NCBI RefSeq assembly: GCF_019320115.1
Contig: NC_089587.1
Span: 107,743,158 to 107,807,157, forward strand
From: Miscanthus floridulus
Lineage: Eukaryota > Streptophyta > Magnoliopsida > Poales > Poaceae
Reading direction: 5' to 3'
Length of the DNA stretch: 64,000 nt
A program made the position numbers and the translations under genes. This document shows, piece by piece, positions 32,631-42,295 of the stretch (position 1 is the stretch's first letter; each line of letters opens with the position of its first letter). Below the pieces are notes generated by a model. It worked only from the letters and a program-made list of their open reading frames with translations. It was not told the origin of the DNA and ran no database searches.

Positions 32631-33302
32631 TTACATACTGTGAAGAAAAAACTCGCTAGACTAGAGTGTTTCTCACTTCCCACGACGAGACCATAACGAG
32701 TTCAACGGAAATGTACAATCGAGCTAGTGTCGGTACAAGGATCTAGGGAGAATAACTACATATCCAGGGGCAGGACAAGGGTACGAATGTGGATATGAAG
32801 CTCATGATTCGTGTGCTACCGTTTGCTGCCGTCGCAGTCGTATCCGTCAGACTATCCAGAGCAAGGTGCACTTGCTGCTTACGTAACTATTGTCAGCAGG
32901 ATCTTCTAACGATAAAGAAAGTTCAAGATTAATGCCTCCCCAACACACACACCCCACAATATATGATTGAAAAATACTGCAATATGCAAAGGAAACTGGA
33001 CACCCACGAATTACGCTCCAGGAAAGATAAATGGTGACCGTGAGGGAACCTTTTGTCCCCAGTTCATGGCACTAGTACAAATCAGGCAACTTGACGAGGC
33101 GTCTGGACCCTTGTTCATGGCATGGGAATCTTTAGAAAAAGAGATCGCAAGATTCTTATCACATCTATCTAAGCCATGCCCATGATATGCTAGATAAGTA
33201 TAAAGGTTCCATATGCTTCTAAAAGCGTATGCCTGCGTGTGGTCTTAAACGATTCCATGTTCTTGGTCCACTGCAATCGTTTCAATAGCAACTGCTCAGG
33301 TC

Positions 33303-34133
33303 TTTGGGTGTCCCTAAGGCTGGACGAAAAACTCGAAGCTCGTTAACTCGCTCGGCTCGTGGCTGGCTCGACTCGGCTCGGCTCGGCTCGTTATGATAAC
33401 GAGCCGAGCCGAGCCAAGATTTTAGCTCGTTAGCTATAACGAGCCAACTCGAGCCAGCTCGTGAGCCGCTCACGAGCTAAACGAGCCAACCTTCCAAGAA
33501 AAAAGTATCAAAACTTGTATTAGTTTTTGTATTACTTCATGTCTTGCACTTTACAATTGACTGGTAACTGGTCTAGACCTTATAAATTCACTGGTAACTG
33601 GTCTAGATGCATTTCTTGTGTATTATTATTATTCTTAAATTTTAGATAAATGTAAATATTATATTTTGTGTATTTTTTATACCTGGCTCGCGAGCTTAAC
33701 GAGCCAGCTCGAGCTTTTAACGAGCCGAGCCGAGCTGGCTTTCTGGCTCGTTAGGATAACGAGCCGAGCCGAGCTAGCTCGTTATCTTAACGAGCCAGAA
33801 CGAGCCGAGCCCAAACGAGCCGAGCCGGCTCGTTATCCAGGCTTAGGTGTCCCAATGGTTCCTAAATAGCTAGCATACTGCTCAGGTCTTTGGGTGTCCC
33901 AATGGTTCCTAAATAGCTAGCATAAAAAGAATTCTATTGGCTATCAAGGAGAGATATCAAATAGCTAGCAACTTTTAAATAGCTAGCGACTTCTAAATAG
34001 CTAGTCTAGCACGATTTCTTAGAAATAACTCTCTCACAGCTTACATAACTCTCTACTATAGTATTCTTTTTTATTATTTCTAAACCCCATCTAGCTAGCT
34101 ATTTAAAAGTTACCATTGAGGACGCCCTCAGGG
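33303..34133. mobile_element. MITE-like repeat with AATAGCTAGC ends, partly tandem-duplicated
   Basis: The left GGGTGTCCCAATGGTTCC..AAATAGCTAGC and, read in reverse from the right end, GGGCGTCCTCAATGGT..AAATAGCTAGC are inverted termini. AAATAGCTAGC recurs inside. A 47-bp left-end segment is present twice (33291-33876 with the hAT insert, and 33877-33923 uninterrupted). Absent from copy 1. Confidence 0.6.
33315..33845. mobile_element. non-autonomous hAT-type element, 531 bp, 8-bp TSD
   Basis: Starts TAAGGCTGGA and ends TCCAGGCTTA (imperfect inverted termini). It is flanked by GGTGTCCC on both sides (33307-33314 and 33846-33853). Subterminal regions are packed with ACGAGCCGAGCC motifs in both orientations; the AT-rich core (33490-33680) has no ORF. 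The neighbouring tandem unit at 33877-33923 shows the site with one GGTGTCCC and no insert. An 8-bp target and short termini fit the hAT superfamily; it must be mobilised by a transposase encoded elsewhere. Confidence 0.88.
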
Positions 34134-34804
34134 AGCCTGACGAATTTTCCCAGTTCCAATGTTTCTCTAAAATTGTTGCGATCCGAAAAGGCCTCGTTAT
34201 TTGTTCGCTGTGGCTGTTTGATTCGGCCAGTGACTCGATTGGTTCATTGCTGCGCCAAGTCTTCCATAGCTTTAAGCTATCTGCAGAGAATAAGGTCCTC
34301 CACACGGACTCTGCTGCATTGACCTCCTGAATCTAGCTCTCGAAAATCCAAGCACGATCATTCAGTGCGGTGAGTGATAAACACGTACTGTACAGCCATT
34401 GCTCGTTGATGTTTCTGGGAAACAGCTGCATATCCTGATGAAGCATTTTCTTCAACACAATTTGAATTTCTTGTAGTTCTGATGTATAACTTAAGAAGAC
34501 AAGATTTGGCAGGCATGATATTTGCAGGGATATCCTTGTCCTGCTTTCGAATGTATATATATGCTCATAACTATGTGAGTGCATCCCTTAACAGTATGCA
34601 GCACAAGACCAGTACAGCCGAGACAGCAACACATCCTTTTATTTGAATCCGATCCAATGCATGCAGTCCTCATGGCACATAGCAGATCAAAGTCTGATCC
34701 TCACATCGATCTGTTGGCCACCCATAAAAGTAACCACCAAAAGAATAAGGCATATCATTGTATGCGGAGGAATGTGTAGTAAATTCGACCAGATGGAACC
34801 TTAC

Positions 34805-34901
34805 CTTCCATCAAACAACCACAGAATTCAGGGGTCATAACTTCATTGCTACAAACCCAGCCTAACTCGCCTTCAAGCAACAAGGCAGCTTCATCAACAC
34901 T
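34805..34901 (-). other. coding-like exon relic of unknown gene, copy 2
   Basis: The minus strand reads SVDEAALLLEGELGW, CSNEVMTPEFCGCLMEG, then a donor-like G-GTAAGG at 34804-34799. It keeps the frame of the copy at 12965-13081. Not recognised. Confidence 0.3.
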
Positions 34902-37276
34902 TCAACAGAGTATAATCCATATCTACTGGACTCCAATGCATTCCCATATTTACCTACAAATGCAGGTCAAGTTGCAGGGTAACGGGGAAACGAAATACTG
35001 CATATTGTACATGACTATATTTATTATGAATAAATATGTTTATTAACCAATATACAAGACACTGAGAACCCACACAACGAATGCTCTTGTTCTCCTAACA
35101 GGACAACTTAGTTCAGCTTTAACAACATGCCATCTTCTTGCTAGAAACCTCGTCTGAACAAAGATAGGAAGCAGATGGTGGCCTCCTTTTACTCTTGTTG
35201 GCTGACAGCTAACAACAGCTACCTTATCACCTGAAAAAGGGCAGAAGCATATGAGCTCGACAACTGAAAGACTTTACAAGCTTTATTAAGGAACAATAGA
35301 CAGTAACAGCAAAACTGTAACACATAAGAATGGCTCTTAGGATCGGAAAGTCAAAAAGATGCTATTGGGTGGCACTTTAAGAACCAATCGCCTATAGCTT
35401 TATTCTCTTAAAATATCAGTTCAGTTCCACATGGAAGGATTTATTCATTACACAAGTTGACGAATGCCACAACAGGAGAAACCCTGCTTTTTTGTTGCCC
35501 AGCAAGTTTGCCACCACTACATGCCTCATCCACCAAAATAGAAATTAAGATAGACATTTATTTGTGTCAACTAATTCTAGCGGTATACAGGTACTTTCTG
35601 TGATGTGTAAAGTGAAGTACTAGCACAATCAATCACTCATAAAGCAGTGTACTTCAGCTTTCTTAATAGCAAGCTCACATGAGCAACCCAAGTCAAGAAG
35701 TCTATCATTACTTAAAATAACAGCATGTATCTGTTGAAGCAATTGGCTAACTTCTTCTCAAGGGTGAGGCAAACAATAAAAGCTTGAAAGAAAAAAAAAA
35801 TCAATCACAAGGTGGATAGGCATGTAGGTGTCCAAGGCCAGTTACGCGTAGATCCTACTTTATCAACCTCTTTGCTGTCGAATGCACATAATTTCTATTA
35901 ACTAGGTAAGTCTCTAAGCTTGTGCTTGTGATGGTCAGTTTTTTCATACATGAATAAGACAATTAGTTGTTCCAGAATTTTGTCACAATAGAGCAAGAAT
36001 GATGCACTCATATGAGAACATTAGCAAAATTTTGTTATAATAAGAGAGACGCGATTTTGGAATAGATGTATTCATGTTGTACTAGAAGTCTAAAGCACAT
36101 GAAAGTAAAAAAAAGGTCTAAAACACATGCACTGAACAGGAAGCATAACAAAGAAATAATGGAGGTGTCAAGAAACTAACTAGCAAATGACCAATATTAG
36201 ACATGAAAACAAGAAAAGGGATTCAGGAATCAAGGTTGCTATACTATCAAGTATCGACATACAGTAGCATGAACTAGTTTCACTCTTTTTGAACGAAATC
36301 AAGGCAGATCTGCAGATTCTGTTTCTACCACCTCGTTAATAAAAACATACTAATCCAGATAATCAATACTACAAGATACTAGACAAAAGTCAAGTAAACA
36401 AGTCGAATCGATCGTAAACAACACTCAAAATGAACATTCTAGCACATGAAACAGGTGCATTCCATCAATCAAACAACCGAAATCCACATCAACATTGTTA
36501 GCTTTGCTCTGACTTTTCTTTTCTTCAATCTAAATTCAGCAGAAAAAAATTTAGCTTTCTATGTTTTTGTGCACACAGCCACATCAGGCAAATAAAAGGT
36601 TGAATACAGACGGTATGTTCTAGCCTTAAACATATAAGACAGGATGATTGATACTTAAACCTCCAAATAGATAGCATGTTCAGTATTGTGCAGTAATTAC
36701 TAATCACTATCAGCTTAGCTCCGGCTCACATTAGCGCTAAGATAACAGCAACATGCCAATTCTCATTTAAAATGACTAGGATATTTTAATTAAGATATAA
36801 TTTATAAGTGCAAATGCTTAAATTCAATTAAGAACACTGAGCCAAATCAACGTAAAGTAACATCAATTTTGTAAGAATGCTTATAGCTGCGCATAGTATT
36901 TGATAACACATGGGAAAAAGGCTCATGTAATTAACAGCAGAAAGCACCTAAACATCTAATTGACAAGCTTTGATTTTGCAGTGCCTACAGAATTCAGATT
37001 TGGGCAATTGATTATTCAAATTCTAACAGAAGGAAATCAGCAAGTGAAGCATATACTGATCAACTAGCAGACAATACACGACCATATAGAAAAAAAGAAG
37101 AGTATGTAACAGGACCAACACCACATGACATGATGATCACTTATCACAGAATACCTAAACCATTGACTCCACTAACTAAAACGATTTAGTTTACTGAAGC
37201 TAAGCAATTCAATTCATGCTCCAAGGATACAATACGAATTTAGCTAGTAAAGTTGAGAGATTTGCTGCGATATGCT
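34902..37276 (-). other. 3' untranslated exon and intron of the RING gene (predicted)
   Basis: On the minus strand a donor CAG-GTAAGC lies about 25 bases after the RING stop (intron start near 37276), and an acceptor CCCTTTTTCAG precedes GTGATAAGG near 35231. AATAAA motifs follow at 35020-35045. This would give a 3' UTR intron of about 2 kb. No coding signal or RNA gene is seen inside. Splicing is inferred from sequence only. Confidence 0.5.
36102..36115 (+). mobile_element. A-tail micro-insertion with target duplication
   Basis: AAAGTAAAAAAAAG lies between GTCTAAAGCACATG and GTCTAAAACACATG. The paralogous place (about 14262) has the target once and no insert. Confidence 0.55.
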
Positions 37277-37300
37277 TACCTGACGACTGGAACCTCTGGC

Positions 37301-38269
37301 TCAATCAAAAAAGGCATCCCCCTCGCGTGCCTCCGACATGACTGTATCGGACTCGGGGTGCGGAGGCCACTCAGACGACACAGTCTCGCCGCTATTGGCA
37401 GGTCCACCAGCTCCATCCCCGGTAATAGCCTGTGCGAGCTGCGTGGGCGACGCCGAGATAGGAGCCGCCAGCTGCGCATCGCCGCCGACGCGGACGCGGC
37501 GGCGCGTGGTGGTCGTGAAGCGGATGGTGATCTGCGTGGTCGTCGTCGGGTCCTGCTCTGACGACGCGGCCTCGTCCTCGGCGGAGGAGGGGATGCGGAA
37601 GCGGCAGACGGGGCAGGAGTTGTGCATCTGGAGCCAGGTGACGATGCAGAAGGAGTGGTAGAGGTGGGCGCAGGGGAGCTTCCGCGCCTCGGAGGCGAGG
37701 GGCAGGTCGTCCTTGCAGATGGCGCAGACGGCGGCGGGCTCGGCCACCTCGACCGTGGGCAGCGCGGCGATGGTGGCGGCCATGGCGGGGGGCTCCCCTC
37801 CGCCGCCGAGGCCGTGGTCGTGGCGGCCGGGGCGGGGGCGGGGGAGGTGGCCGTGCTGCTGGGGCGGGGGCGGGGCCGGGGCCGGGGCGGGGGCGGCGAC
37901 GTCGAAGGGCCCGTCGTCGTCTTGGAGGCGGTGGCGGTGGACGAGGCGGCTGAGGTAGGCGCGCGCCTCGTCGGGGTCCATGACGAAGTCGAAGTCGTCG
38001 TCGGGGTCGTCGGAGAGCGAGGAGGAGGAGGAGCCGGAGAAGAGCAGCGGTGGGTGCGGCGGCGGCGGAGGAGGTGGTGGAGGCGGAGACGGGGTGCTAG
38101 GGCTCTCCTCGATGAAGTCACTATGGCAGAGCGGGCAGAGGGGCCGCCGGGCCGAGGAGGGCGCGACCGGCTCGGCGGGCAGCGAGACCGTGGCATCGCA
38201 CTCGTAGCAGTAGAACTCCGGGGGCGGGGGCGGCTCCGGCGGCGCGCCGGTGGGCGCGGACGAGGACAT
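37301..38269 (-). CDS. RING-H2 / zinc-ribbon E3 ubiquitin ligase (RING1-like / RDUF-like)
   Basis: 322-residue protein. An N-terminal zinc ribbon (YCYEC with Cys21, Cys24 and Cys45, Cys48), as at the start of plant RING1/RDUF-type ligases, is followed by a Pro-run, an acidic DDPDDDFDFVMDPDEARAYL block, a Pro/Gly linker and a RING-H2 domain: Cys182, Cys185, Cys200, His202, His205, Cys208, Cys219, Cys222, with the Trp212 that in active ligases contacts the E2. The C-terminal 100 residues are Thr/Ser-rich and probably disordered. The frame stays open upstream to an ATG at 38422, but the ATG at 38269 directly precedes the conserved ribbon. No signal peptide or membrane segment; likely cytosolic or nuclear. 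No intron in the CDS, as usual for this family. Target proteins unknown. The decayed copy at 15472-16077 is its paralogue. Confidence 0.9.
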   Translation of the reverse strand: MSSSAPTGAPPEPPPPPEFYCYECDATVSLPAEPVAPSSARRPLCPLCHSDFIEESPSTPSPPPPPPPPPPHPPLLFSGSSSSSLSDDPDDDFDFVMDPDEARAYLSRLVHRHRLQDDDGPFDVAAPAPAPAPPPPQQHGHLPRPRPGRHDHGLGGGGEPPAMAATIAALPTVEVAEPAAVCAICKDDLPLASEARKLPCAHLYHSFCIVTWLQMHNSCPVCRFRIPSSAEDEAASSEQDPTTTTQITIRFTTTTRRRVRVGGDAQLAAPISASPTQLAQAITGDGAGGPANSGETVSSEWPPHPESDTVMSEAREGDAFFD

Positions 38270-38924
38270 GGTCGGGACCGACCGACCCCCTCGCCGGGTT
38301 CTGGCTTGTGGGGCGCTCCGCCTTCGGGTCGGGGGCTCCTCCGCGTCGTCTCCCTCGTCGGCTTTTTCCTCTGCTTTGGTTGGGGGGACTGGACTTGGCG
38401 TCGGGATTTGTTGCGGGAGCACTCCGCAAGTCCGCAGTCGCAGTCATTCACTTCGGCCCTTTCGGCCGGGCTGCGCGGGGCCCGTAGCCTGCGGGCTGTG
38501 GGTGTTTCGTAAGGCGCAGCCGCGTCGGCGCGTGAAATTCTGGGCCTGGAAATGCTATGGTGGGGTCCCCGACGGCGTGGTCTTGTCTCGCAGCTGATGC
38601 GGCGGAGACGTGGAGTAGTTTCCCGGCGTCCGCGTAGTTTTTCCCCTCACCCGCTCAGATTGGGATGGGTGTGCCGATAATTGGTCTTGGTCGTCAACCA
38701 AACCCAGCGCTAATTTTTTTCTTCAAAAACGCACAGCATATAACACAAGAGCACTGTTATCGAAGAGCACGTCTACCACTAAAAGAACAATATTATAAAA
38801 TTCTAAAATAAATTCAAGAAAATACAAACACTCATGTCAAATCGAGAATTTGAGTCTAAAAGAGCACATTAAATTCTTAGGGGGAAGAATTTTCAGTACC
38901 TTTGTTCAATCGCGTTCTCTCTAA
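38270..38924 (-). promoter_or_regulatory. 5' UTR and promoter region of the RING gene (predicted)
   Basis: GC-rich, CpG-dense sequence from 38270 to about 38640 abuts the start codon (context CCCGACC before ATG). It falls to AT-rich DNA after 38690. No convincing TATA box located. Nothing else recognised in 38640-38924. Confidence 0.5.
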
Positions 38925-39497
38925 CAGGCTAACAACGCAATTGAAGAAACTCTAGAGCATCTTTTCTTCCGTTGTCCCTTTCAGTGTGTGATGATGGCGC
39001 TTTTGATGTGACCCGGGACTTGAATTTGAAGGTGATTGATAGAGTGGAATTGGCCAAGTCTCTCTCTTTTTTTGGAAACATAGTATAGACGCAGACACTC
39101 ATAAACATGCACGTACACTCACATATGTGAACACACACACCATATTTCTATGGACACCTTCAAAAGACCGGGTTGAATCAGCAGATCTTGAGATTGACAA
39201 AATCACTGTAGGCGTCTCGCTGTCGACGGGGACATCGTCTTTGCATCTTGATCGATTGGACTATGAAAATTAGTACTATAAGTACTTTTTTACAACAAAA
39301 GACCTTCTCTTCGTTGCTGGAAAAAGTTAGCTTCATGCAGAGTTAGCCGTTAGGTGCAAGTCCTCAAAGAAATCATTTCTTTAGGATCTTTAGGACCTGC
39401 TTTCTTTGTTTTAGCTTTCCTTATTTCTGTAAGTACACACTTGTGCTTTATAAAATGACTTCAATAGGGGCTTCGCCACTTGCTTTTCTCCAAAAAA
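38925..39497 (+). mobile_element. LINE 3' end, heavily truncated, with A-tail
   Basis: The plus strand reads EETLEHLFFRCPFS at 38943-38985, the zinc-binding segment found near the C-terminus of plant LINE reverse transcriptases (zf-RVT), then stops. The region ends GGGGCTTCGCCACTTGCTTTTCTCC plus eight A, a typical plant LINE tail. A second repeat (39070-39240, starting TTTTTTTGGAAACATAG) seems to be inserted in the middle. Confidence 0.65.
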
Positions 39498-39974
39498 AAT
39501 TACACTTCGATCCACATGAAGGATGTTTTTATCCAGACAATACCTGCAGTGGCGTTATATATGATGTGTAATGGGTTTGGGTAGGGAAATAAAATGGGAT
39601 AGGAATGGGTGGGTATGATATAGGGATATAAGGTTCTGATAATACGCATCCCTTCGGTGCCATTGAAAATTATGGATTTTTTTGTTGACATTAGTTTATA
39701 GCTTTTGTTCGCTCCTATGCCATCATCGTGACATTCTATACAAAATCAACATTCGTCTCCCCCGAGTTCACCGCATGGGCTTGTGTTGTCGCTATCACGC
39801 ACGTGTACACAAACCAGCACCAGCGTGTGCTGCTCAGTGGTTAGCGCTCGCCTCGACCACGCAAGGCCAGAAACGGGCCACGGTGCCCTTGGCTGACTTA
39901 ATGATGTTTGTAATGTTGCACACAAGTGTTTGTGGTATTTGCCTAGGTGAGACTTAACCGTGCATATATGAGTC
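39498..39974. other. intergenic, no gene recognised
   Basis: Short ORFs only. A GGGTAGGGAAATAAAATGGG-type stretch near 39580 has no assigned function. Confidence 0.4.
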
Positions 39975-40092
39975 GGCTCTGTTCGCTTGAATTTATGAGT
40001 CTGGCTTATCAGCCATTGGTACGATATTTTTCTCTCACAATAAATCAGCGAACAATATTTTTCAGCTTACTTTTCAGCGAAGCGAACAAGGC
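39975..40092. mobile_element. short MITE, TGTTCGC family, copy 2
   Basis: Ends GGCTCTGTTCGCTTGAAT and AGCGAAGCGAACAAGGC, with TTTCTCTCACAATAAA inside, as in 12541-12656. No clear target duplication. Confidence 0.75.
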
Positions 40093-40861
40093 ATAGAAAA
40101 CGAACAATAATGACACATAGGGAACCAAAAGTTACAAATCGATGGTAATGAAGTCGACGATTTTCAATTCAAAGGTAACCAAGGAATTTTCTCTAAAGGT
40201 TTTATCCTGGTTTGCTATATGAAAATAAAAATCTAATCTAATGACCATAACTACCCTTATTACCCTTCTCAAGGAAGTTGAGAATCAATCAAATACAACG
40301 TAACTAGGAGCAAAATTATGATTTTATACGTCTTTTACTCATAACCCACACGCATCTCTGAGCATCCCACCCTCCTGCCTGGTTTATAAGGTTTGGGTAC
40401 AGAAACCTTCGTGTCTCATATTTAAATATACCTTCTATCCCTCACCGAAAATCCAAACAAGGGAAATGTTTTACTCTAGTCCTCATTTTCCTATCCTACC
40501 TCTCGTTTCCTACAATCCAAACACCACCGGAAAGAAAATCACAAATAAGTGTGAAACCGTTTTTCTAAGGATTTTTTCTCTACGAACTGGTCATTCATTT
40601 CTTTTTTTAGGAGATTTCTATTTTTTTTAAACGGAGGAGATTTCTATTTTTTTTTAGCAACACTGCTCATTCATTTCTTGTGGATCTACTTTTTAATGCA
40701 TTTTTGATCCAGCTAGCTTGGTGCGCCAGGCCCAACCATGTCAGATTAGAGACATATAGCAGGCCTGCATTATACCATGATCCATGTGCGAGCCTTTGGA
40801 TTTCGGTTTAAATCTGATATTTGGTATTACAAAGAACAAGTGTGCCACTTCAGAACACAGC
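40093..40861. other. intergenic upstream of tRNA; includes a 20-bp T-run duplication
   Basis: No ORF of note. AGGAGATTTCTA occurs at 40609-40620 and 40635-40646 around TTTTTTTTAAACGG. On the minus strand this is CCGTTT plus A-run between two target copies. Confidence 0.5.
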
Positions 40862-40943
40862 GACGCTTTGGCCGAGTGGTTAAGGCGTGTGCCTGCTAAG
40901 TACATGGGGTTTCCCCGCGAGAGTTCGAATCTCTCAGGCGTCG
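40862..40943 (+). tRNA. tRNA-Ser (anticodon GCU)
   Basis: 82 nt. The acceptor stem GACGCTT pairs with AGGCGTC, discriminator G. The D-arm region holds GGCCGAGTGGTTAAGG (box A). The anticodon stem TGTGC/GTACA encloses loop CTGCTAA with anticodon GCT. A long variable arm (GGGGTTTCCCC) marks a class II tRNA. The T arm GAGAG/CTCTC encloses TTCGAAT (box B, GTTCGAATC). No intron. It decodes AGC/AGU serine codons. A T-run follows at once. Nuclear RNA polymerase III gene. Confidence 0.96.
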
Positions 40944-40956
40944 TTTTTTTTTTTTT
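40944..40956 (+). terminator. RNA polymerase III terminator of tRNA-Ser
   Basis: Run of thirteen T directly after the discriminator base. Confidence 0.9.
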
Positions 40957-41025
40957 GTATTTTAGAATTTTAGCCACTTCATGCCTATCCCTTGGAGGCT
41001 TGTTTGAAATTGGATTATAATTTTA

Positions 41026-41121
41026 GGGCCTGTTTGGAATGCGGGATTTTTTCTCGTTCCTGTACTTTTTTCTGTGAAAATGAACTGATTCCTGTGAAAT
41101 TCCTGCGCTCCAAACAGGCCC
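41026..41121. mobile_element. Tourist-like MITE, 96 bp, TTA target
   Basis: GGGCCTGTTTGGAATGC and (reverse) GGGCCTGTTTGGAGCGC form the termini; TTA flanks both sides (41023-41025 and 41122-41124). Confidence 0.85.
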
Positions 41122-41124
41122 TTA

Positions 41125-42290
41125 GCGGAATGTTTTCTCCTCCATGTTACCTAAATAGATTTTAGCCACTTCATGTCTCATCACTTAGATGTGTTTTTTT
41201 TTTTAAAAACGAAATAACCACACGCACTAGGTAGGACTACATTGATACGCTTGATATAACCATATTTACACATAGTTTGAGAGAGCCTATAAGACCCAAC
41301 TTTTTTCATCAAAAATTTCATACGCTCCTTATCTATCCTCGTGCATGTAGCTCATGCAAGATTTCTTCACCAGCCTGGCTCCACAAAAATGAGATTGGAA
41401 TTCGTTTTCTCACGAGCTTGGCTGGCGCGATGATGCTTTTGGGTGCTTTTGACGTATGAGTTGTCTCTAGATCGGTTAGAAGTCCATACAACTAATCAAC
41501 AGCTCGATGTAGTCTGGTCAGAACAATACAAATAATCAAACAACCAAGTCTTACATCATATAAGCTTGTGTAGTGAGGGCCTACACCCAAGATGCGAGCC
41601 TGGCTGGTTAGAGAAGAGAAACCTTACAGCATCTACCATGCAGGTTTCCAAAAAAAAAAAAAAAAATCAAATGCAGTGGTACAACAACAACGCCTGTGGC
41701 CACGGCGGCAAATAGTGGGTTCTCCATCAACAGGATGGACGCAGGCGGCACGACCTGCCCCCAACTGCCACACCTCCCAATCACTATCAAAATAGGGAAG
41801 TTCTCCTAATATTTTTAAGTAATAATAAAATGTTATCACTAGTTATAGCATATAGTAATTTCACTAAGAGATATTTAATAAAAAAAATTTATATTAAATG
41901 TTAAATGCTAAAACGCTAGACGGTGCCACTCCAGTATGTCTCGCTGGTAGTGACCTAGAAGCGTCGGGGTTGTGATGTTGTACACGGTGATGGATGACCG
42001 CACGCAGGCAAACAAACCACGGCTCTTCCTTTTTTCAAAAAAAAAAAAAAAACACGGCTCTTCCGATCCAATAAAGTTGTACTCATATGAGCTCGTTTCC
42101 ATTCCCAAATTGCAAAGAATAGACATGGACTTGATCCCCAACATAACGTATTACTCAAACAACGAGGAATAATAGGAGGAAGTATCTAATAAGGTAAAAG
42201 ACAGTTCTCCAACATAACATATTATTACTCAGTCGGCGGGGAATAATAGGAGCATCATTTCGTAAGGTAAGGTAAAATACTATACCCTTA
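41125..42290. other. intergenic; A-tail insertion and degenerate tandem repeat
   Basis: No gene recognised. CACGGCTCTTCC at 42018-42029 and 42053-42064 flanks TTTTTTC plus sixteen A. An imperfect duplication of about 70 bp (AACATAACRTATT, GAATAATAGGAG, TAAGGTAA) lies at 42138-42275. Confidence 0.55.
42030..42052 (+). mobile_element. A-tail micro-insertion with 12-bp target duplication
   Basis: TTTTTTC plus an A-run between two identical CACGGCTCTTCC. No empty-site paralogue in the window. Confidence 0.6.
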
Positions 42291-42295
42291 CGACG

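Larger units (their letters stand above)
32643..38269. repeat. segmental duplication, copy 2 (with intact RING gene)
   Basis: Collinear with 10772-16733. Unique to this copy: the nested insertion complex 33291-34133, an A-tail insertion at 36102 and the intact 5' half of the RING gene. It lacks the three MITEs and the filler found in copy 1, giving empty sites. Confidence 0.9.

Noticed and set aside
33340..33840. GAGCCGAGCC cluster as a hairpin regulatory RNA
   Set aside because: Termini, an 8-bp target duplication and the adjacent empty site show it is a transposon; the palindromes are subterminal repeats.
37276..38512. Long Arg/Pro/Ser- or Gly-rich ORFs overlapping the RING gene
   Set aside because: High-GC shadow frames; only the frame with the zinc ribbon and RING cysteines has protein motifs.
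41592..42172. ORFs spanning the A-runs near 41650 and 42035
   Set aside because: They depend on reading through homopolymers and have no coding features.
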